The translations under genes were made by a program, and so were the position numbers. From Streptomyces roseofulvus (GTDB lineage Bacteria; Actinomycetota; Actinomycetes; Streptomycetales; Streptomycetaceae): a stretch of DNA of 64,000 nt. The notes below the pieces were generated by a model. It saw only the letters and a program-made list of their open reading frames with translations, ran no database searches and was not told the origin of the DNA. Of this stretch, positions 34,277 through 42,289 are shown in pieces; positions within the stretch are counted from its first letter, which is position 1, and each line of letters opens with the position of its first letter. The stretch covers positions 7,502,001 to 7,566,000 of the forward strand of contig NZ_BAAAWE010000001.1 of NCBI RefSeq assembly GCF_039534915.1, given 5' to 3'.

Positions 34277-34636
34277 ATGGCGGATCCCGTACGTGAACAG
34301 GTCGTGACTCCCGTCCATCCACGGACGCCGGGAGCGCCCGAGCTCGCGGCGGCGGCCGAGGTGTTCGGGCTGCTCAGCGACCCGACCCGGCTGCAGCTGC
34401 TCTGGTTGCTCACGCGGGGCGAGGCCGACGTCGGCGCGCTGACGGAGGCGTGCGGGGCGGCGCGGCCGGCGGTCAGCCAGCACCTGGCCAAGCTGCGGCT
34501 GGGCGGGCTGGTGCAGGCCCGGAAGGACGGGCGGCGGGTGGTGTACACGCTGCCGGACGGGCACCTGAAGCGGCTCGTGGTCGAGGCCCTGAACCGTGCC
34601 GACCACGTGGTCACCGGGGAGCCCTGGCACGACTGA
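34277..34636 (+). CDS. ArsR/SmtB-family metal-type repressor
   Basis: 119 residues. Winged helix: AAAEVFGLLSDPTRLQLLWL, then DVGALTEACGAARPAVSQHL (recognition helix), then wing DGRRVVYTLPDGHLKRLV. The C-terminal helix ends ADHVVTGEPWHD. Possible metal ligands are an alpha-3 Cys (EACGAA) and C-terminal Asp/His residues (DGHLKRL, ADHVVTGE), reminiscent of alpha-5 sensor sites. ATG 34277 follows TACGAT by 6 nt, giving a leaderless transcript. Next gene is an MFS exporter preceded by a clear ArsR-like palindrome, so metal efflux control is the best reading. Confidence 0.87.
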   Translation: MADPVREQVVTPVHPRTPGAPELAAAAEVFGLLSDPTRLQLLWLLTRGEADVGALTEACGAARPAVSQHLAKLRLGGLVQARKDGRRVVYTLPDGHLKRLVVEALNRADHVVTGEPWHD

Positions 34637-34730
34637 CGCCGGACGGGTGGCGGGGAGGCCCCTGACGCGACGGAGCCACGACGGAGCCGCGACGGGGTCG
34701 GGGACTCCGGGTTCCGGCCGTTGCGGAATC

Positions 34731-34756
34731 GACATGTGCGCACACGTGCACATGTC
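34731..34756. promoter_or_regulatory. ArsR-type operator upstream of the MFS exporter
   Basis: Inverted repeat GACATGTGC-N8-GCACATGTC; the spacer GCACACGT adds a second overlapping GTGC/GCAC symmetry. TACGGT at 34760-34765 is a plausible -10. The site is 47 bp before the exporter ATG. Confidence 0.75.
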
Positions 34757-34802
34757 GGCTACGGTGAAGGGGACCGCACCCGAGCCGACCGAGGGCGTCC
34801 CC

Positions 34803-36146
34803 ATGCTGTCCGTCCTGCGCGACCGCACGTACCGGCACCTCTTCCTCGCTCAGGTCGTCGCCCTCACGGGCACCGGCCTGGCGACCGTCGCCCTGGCCCT
34901 CCTCGCGTACGACCTCGCCGGGGGGCACGCGCCCGCCGTGCTCGGCACCGCCCTCGCGCTCAAGATGGCGGCGTACGTCGGTCTGGCCCCGCTCGCCGGG
35001 GCGCTGGCCCGCCGCGTGCCGCGCCGGGCGCTGCTCGTCGGCGCCGACCTCGTACGCCTGCTCGCCGCGCTGGTCCTGCCGTTCGTGGACCAGGTCTGGC
35101 AGGTGTACGCGCTGGTCCTGCTGCTCCAGGCCGCCTCCGCGGTCTTCACCCCCGCCTTCCAGGCGACGATCCCGCGCGTCCTGCCCGAGGAGCGCGACTA
35201 CACCCGGGCGCTCGCCCTCTCCCGGCTCGCCTACGACCTGGAGAGCCTCGCCAGCCCCGTCCTGGCGGCCGCGCTCCTCGCCCTCGTGCCGTACGGATGG
35301 CTGTTCACCGGCACCGCGGCCGGGTTCCTCCTCTCCGCGCTCCTCGTGCTGCCCCTGCGCCTCCCGCCGGAGGACCGGCCGGGCCCGGCGGCCGCGCGGG
35401 TCCTCGGCGTCCGGCTCCTCCTCGCCACGCCCCGGCTGCGCGCCCTGCTCGCCCTCGACCTCGCCGTCGCCGCCGCGGGCGCGGCGGTCCTCGTCGACAC
35501 GGTCGTCCTCGTCCAGGACGGCCTGGCCCGGCCGGCCGGCGACGTGTCCCTCGCCCTGGCCGCGTACGGGGCCGGCTCGATGACCGTCGCCCTGCTGCTC
35601 CCGCGCCTGCTCGACCGGACGGGGGACCGCGCGCTCATGCTGCCCGCCGCCGCGGTCCTCGCGGCCGCGCTCGGCCTGCTGACCGCCGGGCTCGCCACCG
35701 GCTGGGCCGACGCGCACCGGGCGGCCGCCTGGCCGGCGCTGCTCGCTCTCTGGTTCTGCCTCGGCGCCGCCACCTCGGCGGTCCTCACCCCCGGCGGCCG
35801 GCTGCTGCGCCGGTCCGCCGCCGACGCCGACCTGCCCGCCGTCTTCGCGGCGCGGTTCTCGCTCTCGCACGGCTGCTGGCTGCTGACGTACCCGCTGGCC
35901 GGCTGGCTCGCCGCCCGCGCGGGGACCGCCGTCTCCGCCGCCGCCCTCACCGCCGTCGCCCTGGGCGCGGCCGCCGGCGCCGCCCGGCTGTGGCCGCGCG
36001 GCGACCCGGAGGAACTGGAGCACGCCCACCCTGAACTCCCCGCGGGCCACCCGCACATGGTCACCGCGACCGGGCCGGACCACCGGCACGTCCACACCTT
36101 CCGTATCGACGCCCTCCACCGGCACTGGCCCACACCCGCCGGCTGA
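34803..36146 (+). CDS. MFS exporter with His-rich cytoplasmic tail
   Basis: 447 residues with 10-12 hydrophobic segments of the major facilitator fold: LRDRTYRHLFLAQVVALTG entry, RRVPRRALLVGADLVR loop 2-3, a long central segment and a final pair of helices. The tail after residue about 410 reads EELEHAHPELPAGHPHM, then DHRHVHTFRIDALHRHWP, with eight or more His that could bind Ni, Co, Zn or Cu. ATG 34803 follows GAGGG weakly; the longer frame starting MCAHVHMSA falls inside the operator and is rejected. Expected to be repressed by the ArsR protein and to expel a metal or its chelate. Confidence 0.85.
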   Translation: MLSVLRDRTYRHLFLAQVVALTGTGLATVALALLAYDLAGGHAPAVLGTALALKMAAYVGLAPLAGALARRVPRRALLVGADLVRLLAALVLPFVDQVWQVYALVLLLQAASAVFTPAFQATIPRVLPEERDYTRALALSRLAYDLESLASPVLAAALLALVPYGWLFTGTAAGFLLSALLVLPLRLPPEDRPGPAAARVLGVRLLLATPRLRALLALDLAVAAAGAAVLVDTVVLVQDGLARPAGDVSLALAAYGAGSMTVALLLPRLLDRTGDRALMLPAAAVLAAALGLLTAGLATGWADAHRAAAWPALLALWFCLGAATSAVLTPGGRLLRRSAADADLPAVFAARFSLSHGCWLLTYPLAGWLAARAGTAVSAAALTAVALGAAAGAARLWPRGDPEELEHAHPELPAGHPHMVTATGPDHRHVHTFRIDALHRHWPTPAG

Positions 36147-36172
36147 GGCGCGGACCGGGCAGAATCGCCGCC

Positions 36173-36954
36173 ATGCCGACGCCTCCCGAACCCGCGGTCC
36201 TGTTCCCCGACATCGCCGCCGCCGGCAGCCTCGCCGCCGCGCTCCGCGCCGTCGCGGACGGCGCCCTCGACGACGTGCCCCTGACCTCGCCCGACGGCGG
36301 ACCGCTCTCCAGCGCGTCCGCCGGGAGCGTGCTGCCGCACCGGGAGGCGATGCGCGTCTCGGCGTGGAGCCACGAGCGGAAGTGGTCCGTCTCGGCGGCG
36401 GAACCGCTCCTCGGCCTGTCCCTCGTGCACGGCGTGACGGACGACCTGGCCCAGGTCGCCGCGGCGCTCCGCGCGTGGCACGACGGACGGACGCCGGACG
36501 ACGTCCACGCGGTGGCCCCCTTCGTGCGCCCCAGCGGCCGCCTGGAGCTGACCGATCGCGACCCCGCGCGCATGGCGGAGTCCGAGTGGCGGCACCTGGT
36601 GGCGGAAGCCGCCGCACTCGACGCACCCTTCGCGGACGCGTACCGGGCGCTGGTCGAAGCGGCGTACGCCGAGCCGCGGTTGAGGGCGCTGTACCCGTTC
36701 ACCAGCCACTGGACCCTGCGCTTCTCCGCCGCGACCCGGCCGTTCCTGGACGTCGTGGGGCCGAATCTGTCTGCGCGCGGGAGGGCGGCTACCGGGTGGC
36801 GCGCCTCATGGCGGAGGGCGGGCGGCACGTCGCCACGGCGCCGGAGGCGGTCGCGGAGGGGGTGCGGCTGCTTCCGGAGGGGCTGGGGCCGGTGCGGTAC
36901 GGCGCCGCACGCGGGGGCGCGGAAAATCGAGTCGAGGCGGCGGAGGGGGCCTGA
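36173..36954 (+). pseudogene. DUF6193-like gene with a frameshift
   Basis: The first 200 codons or so (MPTPPEPAVLFPDIAAAGSL, SEWRHLVAEAAALDAPFADA, LYPFTSHWTLRFSA, FLDVVGPNL) match a conserved Streptomyces family of uncharacterised proteins. After about position 36770 the frame switches: the original frame degenerates into Arg-rich sequence, while the +1-related frame continues the family with EGGYRVARLMAEGGRHVATA and EAVAEGVRLLPEGLGPVRYG up to the stop at 36954. Adding one base near the GCGCGCGGGAGG run at 36776-36787 would restore a full-length product. Either a true single-base deletion or a sequencing error. Confidence 0.65.
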
Positions 36955-37026
36955 CATGGTGGGGTGATCCCGTGACCGGGGCCGGCTTCGGGCCCCGGGC
37001 CGCCGCCGCAGCCGAGAGGACCCCCT

Positions 37027-37437
37027 GTGCCCAGTGCCGTCAGCCTCATCCGTTCCTCCTCCCTCTCCGACGTCGCCGAGTACGCGTACGCCGCGACCGC
37101 GCCGGCCGAGGCCCGGCTGATCTTCCTCGCGGGCGCCTGCCCGCTCGACGCCGAGGGCGCGACCGTCGCCGTCGGCGACGTCGCCGGGCAGGCCGCGGCC
37201 TGCGTCGAGAACCTCCGGACGGCGCTGAGGGACGCGGGCGCCGGCATGGAGGACGTCATCAGCACCCGCGTGCTCGTCGCGACGACCCGCCAGGCGGACC
37301 TGGTCGCCGCCTGGCAGGTGGTGCGGGACGCCTTCGGCGCGCACGACGTCCCGAGCACGCTGATGGGCGTCACGGTGCTCGGGTACCACGACCAGCTGGT
37401 CGAGGTCGAGGCCGTCGCCGCCGTCCTCGACGCCTGA
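37027..37437 (+). CDS. RidA/YjgF-like protein lacking the catalytic Arg
   Basis: 136 residues of the Rid family: LIFLAGACPLDAEGATVAVG, QAAACVENLRTALRDAGAGM, TRVLVATTRQADLVAAWQVV, VEVEAVAAVLD. Active RidA enzymes carry a PxRxxVxV motif whose Arg binds the imine; here the equivalent reads DVPSTLMGVTVLG, with Thr in place of Arg. It is therefore likely one of the Rid subfamilies without 2-aminoacrylate deaminase activity. GTG 37027 follows GAGAGGA at about 6 nt. Confidence 0.8.
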   Translation: MPSAVSLIRSSSLSDVAEYAYAATAPAEARLIFLAGACPLDAEGATVAVGDVAGQAAACVENLRTALRDAGAGMEDVISTRVLVATTRQADLVAAWQVVRDAFGAHDVPSTLMGVTVLGYHDQLVEVEAVAAVLDA

Positions 37438-37444
37438 CCGCTCC

Positions 37445-38059
37445 TCAGGCGGGCCGGCGCGTCCACAGCGTCAGGTCGCTGGAGGTGGCGACCGCGAGCG
37501 TCCGTCCGGTGGGGGAGAAGCCGGCGGCGCGCAGCGTCGACCAGGTGGAGTGGAAGACGTGCCACCAGCCCTCGGTGTGCGGCGGCCGGTGCCAGTTCCC
37601 GCCGTTGTCCGACAGCAGGATGCGGTGGTTCGGCCAGTCGGGGGCCTCGACGTCCACGGTCCAGCCGTCGCCGCTCGTGCTGTGCAGCCCGCCGCCGAAC
37701 AGCCCGGCGACGCGCACCCGTCGACCGGTCAGCGGGCCGATCCAGGGGCACGACAGGTCGGGCGTGCCGTCCGGCCCGTCGTCCTCGGGGTCCCGGTCCC
37801 GGGCGATCCGCTCGCCCGTCACGGCGTCGAAGACCCCGTACCCCTGGGAGGACACGACCATCACGAGGTCGTGGCCGGTGGCGGGGTCCACGCCGAAGCC
37901 GATGCCCGTGAGCCCGCCGACGGGGGCGTGTCCGCCGAAAACGCTCCGCCAGGGCGCCGGTGCCGGGACGACCGGGGCGGAGAGGAGGCGTCGGCGCAGC
38001 CCTTCCTGGTACGGGGGGAGGGCGGGGGCGCCGGTGTCCGGCCGGTTCTTCTCGCGCAT
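37445..38059 (-). CDS. Conserved hypothetical protein
   Basis: 204 residues, not recognised. Soluble, with repeated beta-propeller-like strands: VGGLTGIGFGVDPATGHDLV, VVSSQGYGVFDAVTGERIA, LLSDNGGNWHRPPHTEGWWH, LRAAGFSPTGRTLAVATSSD. The last element resembles a WD/YVTN-type blade, so a small propeller or immunity-like protein is possible. ATG 38059 chosen because upstream sequence is non-conserved Arg/Pro-rich; there is no strong Shine-Dalgarno. Convergent with the RidA-like gene, 7 bp apart. Confidence 0.55.
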   Translation of the reverse strand: MREKNRPDTGAPALPPYQEGLRRRLLSAPVVPAPAPWRSVFGGHAPVGGLTGIGFGVDPATGHDLVMVVSSQGYGVFDAVTGERIARDRDPEDDGPDGTPDLSCPWIGPLTGRRVRVAGLFGGGLHSTSGDGWTVDVEAPDWPNHRILLSDNGGNWHRPPHTEGWWHVFHSTWSTLRAAGFSPTGRTLAVATSSDLTLWTRRPA

Positions 38060-38417
38060 GCCCCGATCATGACGGAGCCCCACGGGGAGGGACGTCGCGG
38101 GGTCTCGTCGCGGGCGTCCGGCTTTCGTGCGGCGTCGTCCGGTGGCCGGTCCTGGCGGGTGGCGGCCGGATCGTGACACCGGGGTGGGCGGGGGTGGTTC
38201 GCGGGGGTTCGGCAGGGGATGGGAGGGGTCTCCGTGTCCGGCGTGTGTCGGATGCATGACAAGGCGTCAACTTCCTTGATCCGTCGGGCCGGTGCGGCAC
38301 AGGCTACTGCCCACGCCGAGCGGAGGGCCCCTCCCCGGCGGTGCGTGCGACCGCACGCGAACCCCCACACGCGGCGCCCGACCCGGGGCGCCACGCCCAG
38401 AGGAGGCATCCCTCACC
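38060..38417. other. Intergenic region with putative subtilase promoter
   Basis: 358 bp between a divergent pair. On the plus strand TTGATC (38276-38281) and CAGGCT (38300-38305) with an 18-bp spacer are a possible promoter, about 110 bp before the subtilase start. AGGAGG (about 38400) is its Shine-Dalgarno. Nothing else recognised. Confidence 0.45.
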
Positions 38418-39638
38418 ATGGCACTCCCCGCGAACCGCACCGCCCGCCGGGCGCTGATCGCCTCGGCCGCCACCGTCGCCGCGCTCGCCACCGGCCTCAC
38501 CGTGGCCCCGGCGCAGGCCGCTCCCGCCCCCGCCGAGGGCGTCGTCCTCGCCGCGGGCTCGCCCGACGCGGTCGCCGGCAGCTACCTCGTCACCCTCAAG
38601 CCGGGCGCCGGCTTCACCGCCGGCTCCGCCAAGGGCCGCGGGCTCATAGCCGGTTACGGCGGCACGGTCGGCAAGACCTTCGGCGCGGCCCTCAACGGCT
38701 ACACCGTCACCCTCGACGCCGCGGCCGCCCGCCGCCTCGCCGCCGACCCGGCCGTGGCGACCGTCGAACAGAACCGGATCGTCCGCGCGGACGCCACCCA
38801 GACCAACGCGCCCTGGGGCCTCGACCGCATCGACCAGGCCGACCTGCCGCTCTCCGGCACCTACACGTACCCGGACAGCGCGGGCGCCGGGGTCACCGCG
38901 TACGTCATCGACACCGGCGTGCGGATCAGCCACGGCGAACTCGCGGGCCGCGCCGTCAACGGCTACGACGCCGTCGAGGGCGACACCGTCGCGCAGGACG
39001 GCAACGGCCACGGCACCCACGTCGCCACCACCATCGCCGGCTCCACCTACGGCGTGGCCAAGGCCGCCAAGGTCGTCGCGGTCCGCGTCCTCGACGCCAA
39101 CGGATCCGGCACCACCGCCGGCGTCGTCGCCGGCATCGACTGGGTGACCTCCCACCACACCGCCGGAGCCCCGGCCGTCGCCAACCTCTCGCTCGGCGGC
39201 GGCGCCTCCACCACCCTCGACAACGCGGTCAAGCGCTCCATCGCGGACGGCGTCACCTACGCCGTCGCCGCCGGCAACTCCGGCGTCAACGCCCGCAACA
39301 CCTCGCCCGCCCGGGTCACCGAGGCCATCACCGTCGGCGCCACCAGCAACACCGACGCGAAGGCGAGCTGGTCCAACTACGGCGCCGTCCTCGACCTGTT
39401 CGCCCCGGGCGTCTCCATCACCGCCGGCTGGCACACCGGCGACACGGCGACCAACACCATCTCCGGCACCTCCATGGCCGCCCCGCACGTCGCCGGCGCC
39501 GCCGCCGTCTACCTCGCCGGCCACACCTCCGCCACCCCCGCCGAGGTCGCCACCGCCCTCGTGAACGGCGCCACCCCCGGCAAGGTCACCACCCCCGGCA
39601 CCGGCTCCCCGAACCGCCTCCTCCGCCTGGTCCCGTAA
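38418..39638 (+). CDS. Secreted S8 subtilisin/proteinase-K-like protease
   Basis: 406 residues. Signal peptide MALPANRTARRALIASAATV...AQA (about 1-35); inhibitor-I9 propeptide (about 50-125, SYLVTLKPGAGFTAG); proteinase-K-type catalytic domain: Asp in VTAYVIDTGV, His in NGHGTHVATTIAG, Asn in AAGNSG, Ser in ISGTSMAAPHVAGAAA. No extra C-terminal domain, ends LLRLVP. ATG 38418 has AGGAGG upstream at about 11 nt. Followed by a strong hairpin terminator. Extracellular protein digestion. Confidence 0.93.
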   Translation: MALPANRTARRALIASAATVAALATGLTVAPAQAAPAPAEGVVLAAGSPDAVAGSYLVTLKPGAGFTAGSAKGRGLIAGYGGTVGKTFGAALNGYTVTLDAAAARRLAADPAVATVEQNRIVRADATQTNAPWGLDRIDQADLPLSGTYTYPDSAGAGVTAYVIDTGVRISHGELAGRAVNGYDAVEGDTVAQDGNGHGTHVATTIAGSTYGVAKAAKVVAVRVLDANGSGTTAGVVAGIDWVTSHHTAGAPAVANLSLGGGASTTLDNAVKRSIADGVTYAVAAGNSGVNARNTSPARVTEAITVGATSNTDAKASWSNYGAVLDLFAPGVSITAGWHTGDTATNTISGTSMAAPHVAGAAAVYLAGHTSATPAEVATALVNGATPGKVTTPGTGSPNRLLRLVP

Positions 39639-39652
39639 CCCCAGGGCCGCGA

Positions 39653-39694
39653 CAACCGTGCCCCGGGCCCCTGTGGGGCGCCGGGGCACGGTTG
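39653..39694 (+). terminator. Bidirectional terminator after the subtilase gene
   Basis: 14-bp perfect stem CAACCGTGCCCCGG/CCGGGGCACGGTTG (39653-39666 with 39681-39694), 14 bp after the protease stop and 19 bp before the convergent Sua5-like gene end. Confidence 0.85.
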
Positions 39695-39713
39695 CCGGAC
39701 TGCGCAGCGCCCG

Positions 39714-40358
39714 TCAGGGGACGATCAGGTCCGGGACGAGTGCGCGGAGTTCGGGGAGGGGCAGGACGCCGTCGCGGACCAGGACCGGGGTCGCGCCGCT
39801 GAGGTCCACGATGGAGGACGACAGTGCGCCGGGGGTCCGGCCGCCGTCGAGGTACACCGCCACCGTGTCGCCGAGCATCGCCTGGGCGGCGTCGCAGTCC
39901 TGGGGGGACGGGTGGTCCGTCAGGTTGGCGCTGGAGACGGCCAGCGGGCCCGTCGTCGCCAGGAGCTCCAGGGTCAGCGGGTGGTCCGGCATCCGGACGG
40001 CGACCGTGCCGCCGGTCTCGCCCAGGTCCCAGTCCAGGGAGGCGCGGTGGCGGACCACCAGGGTCAGCCCGCCCGGCCAGAAGGCGTCGATCAACGCCCG
40101 GGCCGCGTCGGGGAGTTCGTCCGTCAGTTCGCCGAGCGCGGCGGCCGAGTCGACCAGGACGGGGGAGGGCTTGTGGCGGCCGCGGCCCTTGGCGGCCAGC
40201 AGCGAGGCGACCGCCTTCGGGTCGAAGGCGTCGGCCCCGACCCCGTACACGGTGTCCGTCGGCAGGACCACCAGGTCGCCGCGGCGCACCGCGGCCGCGG
40301 CCTCGGCGAGGCCCGCCGCACGGGCCGCCGGGTCGGCGCAGTCGAAGCGGGTCGTCAT
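39714..40358 (-). CDS. Sua5/YciO/YrdC-family L-threonylcarbamoyladenylate synthase
   Basis: 214 residues. YrdC fold: LAEAAAAVRRGDLVVLPTDT, VYGVGADAFDPKAVASLLAA, KGRGRHKPSPVLVDS (Lys/Arg that hold ATP and bicarbonate), VRMPDHPLTLELLATTGPLA, SSANLTDHPS. It makes threonylcarbamoyl-AMP for the t6A37 modification of ANN-decoding tRNAs. Lacks the Sua5 C-terminal domain. It may be the second, non-essential copy often found in streptomycetes. ATGA overlap with the carbonic anhydrase gene suggests coupled expression; both use bicarbonate, which may be why they pair. Confidence 0.88.
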   Translation of the reverse strand: MTTRFDCADPAARAAGLAEAAAAVRRGDLVVLPTDTVYGVGADAFDPKAVASLLAAKGRGRHKPSPVLVDSAAALGELTDELPDAARALIDAFWPGGLTLVVRHRASLDWDLGETGGTVAVRMPDHPLTLELLATTGPLAVSSANLTDHPSPQDCDAAQAMLGDTVAVYLDGGRTPGALSSSIVDLSGATPVLVRDGVLPLPELRALVPDLIVP

Positions 40359-40987
40359 ACCGGAGTGCCCTCCGGTGCGGCGACGCCGCGCGTGGTGACC
40401 AGGCGGGCGCTGCCCTCGGCCAGCTGGTAGCCGAGCCCGACGACGGCCGTCTCGCCCGCCGCGACCTGGTCGGACAGCAGGCGGGAGCGGTCCAGGAGCA
40501 GGTCCACGGTGTGCCGGATGTGCTCGTCGATGATGTCGCTGTCCGCCGTCAGACCGGCGGTCCTGGCGGCCAGGATGCTCGGCGTCACGCGCTCCACCAC
40601 GTCCCGCACGAAGCCGCCGGCCGAGAAGCCCTCCTCGACGGCCGCGCGGGCCGCGGCGACCGCGCCGCAGGAGTCGTGGCCGAGGACGACGACGAGGCGG
40701 GCACCGAGGACGCTCGTCGCGTACTCGACGCTGCCGAGCACCTCGGGGCCGATGACGTGACCGGCGGTGCGGACGACGAACAGGTCGCCGAGCCCCCGGT
40801 CGAAGATGATCTCGGCTGCGAGCCGCGAGTCGGAGCAGCCGAGGATGACGGCGAAGGGGTCCTGGCCGGGCGCGAGCTCGGTGCGGCGCGCCGCGTCCTG
40901 GTTCGGGTGCTCGGGCGTGCCCGAGACGAAGCGACGATTGCCGTCGAGGAGGGCGTCGAGAGCAAGGGCCGGAGAAGTTCTGGGCAT
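40355..40987 (-). CDS. Beta-class carbonic anhydrase
   Basis: 210 residues. Zinc ligands Cys51 (ILGCSDSR), His104 and Cys107 (VLGHDSC), with the Asp53/Arg55 dyad in CSDSR, and the VVRTAGHVIGPEVLGSVEYA core. Interconverts CO2 and bicarbonate in the cytoplasm. ATG 40987. Its stop overlaps the Sua5-like start, so local bicarbonate supply for threonylcarbamoyl-AMP formation is an attractive but unproven link. Confidence 0.92.
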   Translation of the reverse strand: MPRTSPALALDALLDGNRRFVSGTPEHPNQDAARRTELAPGQDPFAVILGCSDSRLAAEIIFDRGLGDLFVVRTAGHVIGPEVLGSVEYATSVLGARLVVVLGHDSCGAVAAARAAVEEGFSAGGFVRDVVERVTPSILAARTAGLTADSDIIDEHIRHTVDLLLDRSRLLSDQVAAGETAVVGLGYQLAEGSARLVTTRGVAAPEGTPV

Positions 40988-41088
40988 GCCGCCACCCTAT
41001 GCGGGCGACCGGGCCTGTGCTATACCGGGTCGCCCTCGGCCGGGGGCGTGTGACGGAGCGCACCCCGCGCCGGCGCTCTGCGCGCGGA

Positions 41089-41817
41089 TCAGGCCGTCTC
41101 GTCCCACGCGCGGGTCAGCCCGTCCAGCCAGGCCGGCGGCAGTTCGGCCGCGTCCCATTCCTCCCGCAGCTCCGCCGGGCGGACGGCGAGCCGTTCCAGG
41201 ACGGCGAGGCTCGTGGGGGAGTGGACCAGGGTGTAGCGGCCGTGGATGGCGATCGCGCTGCCCGGCCCGTACGTGGCGTACAGCCGCTCCAGATGGGGCC
41301 GGTGCTCGGCCGCGAAGGCCGTCAGCCGTCCGGGATAGGAGGCCCGCTGACGGACCCCCATCGTCGCGAGCGAGGCCGCGAGGACCTGCTCGGTGACCTC
41401 GGGGTCGAGGTCGGACTCCTCGGAGAAGCTGAGGTACAGGGGCACGACCGCCACCTTCGCCCGCTCGACCTCCATCCGGCCGACCCGCGGCCGGGCGTCC
41501 GGGTCCTCCCCGGCCTCCGCCGCGACGGCCGCGCCCAGGGCACGGTCGGCGAGGCCCGCGAGCCCCTCGGTGACGGCCCGTGAGCCGTCGCGCCAGCCCG
41601 CGCCGTACGCTTCGCCGCTTCCCGGCGGCGCCTGCCGTCCGGTGCCGGCCAGCGTCTCGTGCGCGACGGCGAGCGCGCCCGCCTCGACGAGGCCGATCAG
41701 CTCCTCCGCGTCGCCGGAGTACACCCCCGCCCGCGCGAGGAGCTGGAGCAGCGTCGTCCTCGCGTTGTCGACGCTCGCGGCGTCGAGCTGGAGCCGTTCT
41801 TCCCGGGCGGCGGTCAT
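41089..41817 (-). CDS. Uncharacterised protein, 242 aa
   Basis: Not recognised. Acidic, largely helical: LDAASVDNARTTLLQLLARA, GVYSGDAEELIGLVEAGAL, ADRALGAAVAAEAGEDPDAR, VPLYLSFSEESDLDPEVTEQ, ERLYATYGPGSAIAIHGRYT, RLAVRPAELREEWDAAELPP. No signal peptide or membrane segment. ATG 41817 has GGAGGAGGACCACCG just upstream, so the longer frame to 42084 is rejected. It stands alone, about 100 bp downstream of the carbonic anhydrase start on the same strand. Confidence 0.6.
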   Translation of the reverse strand: MTAAREERLQLDAASVDNARTTLLQLLARAGVYSGDAEELIGLVEAGALAVAHETLAGTGRQAPPGSGEAYGAGWRDGSRAVTEGLAGLADRALGAAVAAEAGEDPDARPRVGRMEVERAKVAVVPLYLSFSEESDLDPEVTEQVLAASLATMGVRQRASYPGRLTAFAAEHRPHLERLYATYGPGSAIAIHGRYTLVHSPTSLAVLERLAVRPAELREEWDAAELPPAWLDGLTRAWDETA

Positions 41818-42289
41818 CGGTGGTCCTCCTCCTCGCGGTTCCGGCGCGTACGGGTGCGGCGGACGCGCCTTCGAGGACGCGACGATCACGGGCCCCGGGC
41901 CACGCTCCCCTCGCGGCGGCGCACGTACGGGACCGGTGATCGGGTCCTCGAACGCCGAGGTTTCCAGCTTCCCGGCCCCTCCGTCCAGCCGACGTCCCGG
42001 TCCCCTCCGAGCAGGCACGCGGTGCCATCCCGGCCCTCCGCCCGCCGAGGACGGCGGCGGCCCCGATCCCGGAGGGGATCTCATACCCCGGGGCGGTATC
42101 GATCGGCCGGGGGGAGGGACGCCTCACGGGCCCGCACGGAGACACGAAGTGCCAGGACGGGCCGGGCGGGACGCCCACCGCGACACCCGCCCCGGCACTT
42201 CGTCCGACGGGCCGTCACCCACGCCGCCGGACCCGTCACGCCGGCGCGGACGGCCCGGCGTGACGCGCGCGGCGAGAGGTCGCGGGGCC
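41818..42289. other. Intergenic region with long hairpin
   Basis: 472 bp without a supportable gene. GATCCC-GGAG-GGGATC (42065-42080) and ATACC-N7-GGTAT (42083-42099) are small dyads. ACGAAGTGCC (42144-42153) pairs perfectly with GGCACTTCGT (42194-42203), with GC-rich inner pairing GGGCGGG/CCCGCCC, forming a large stem-loop. It could terminate the kinase-like gene or be a structured leader; I cannot tell. Confidence 0.5.

Noticed and set aside
34731..34803. MFS start at MCAHVHMSA upstream
   Set aside because: Those codons lie within the ArsR operator palindrome and lack a Shine-Dalgarno; ATG 34803 fits the conserved N-terminus.
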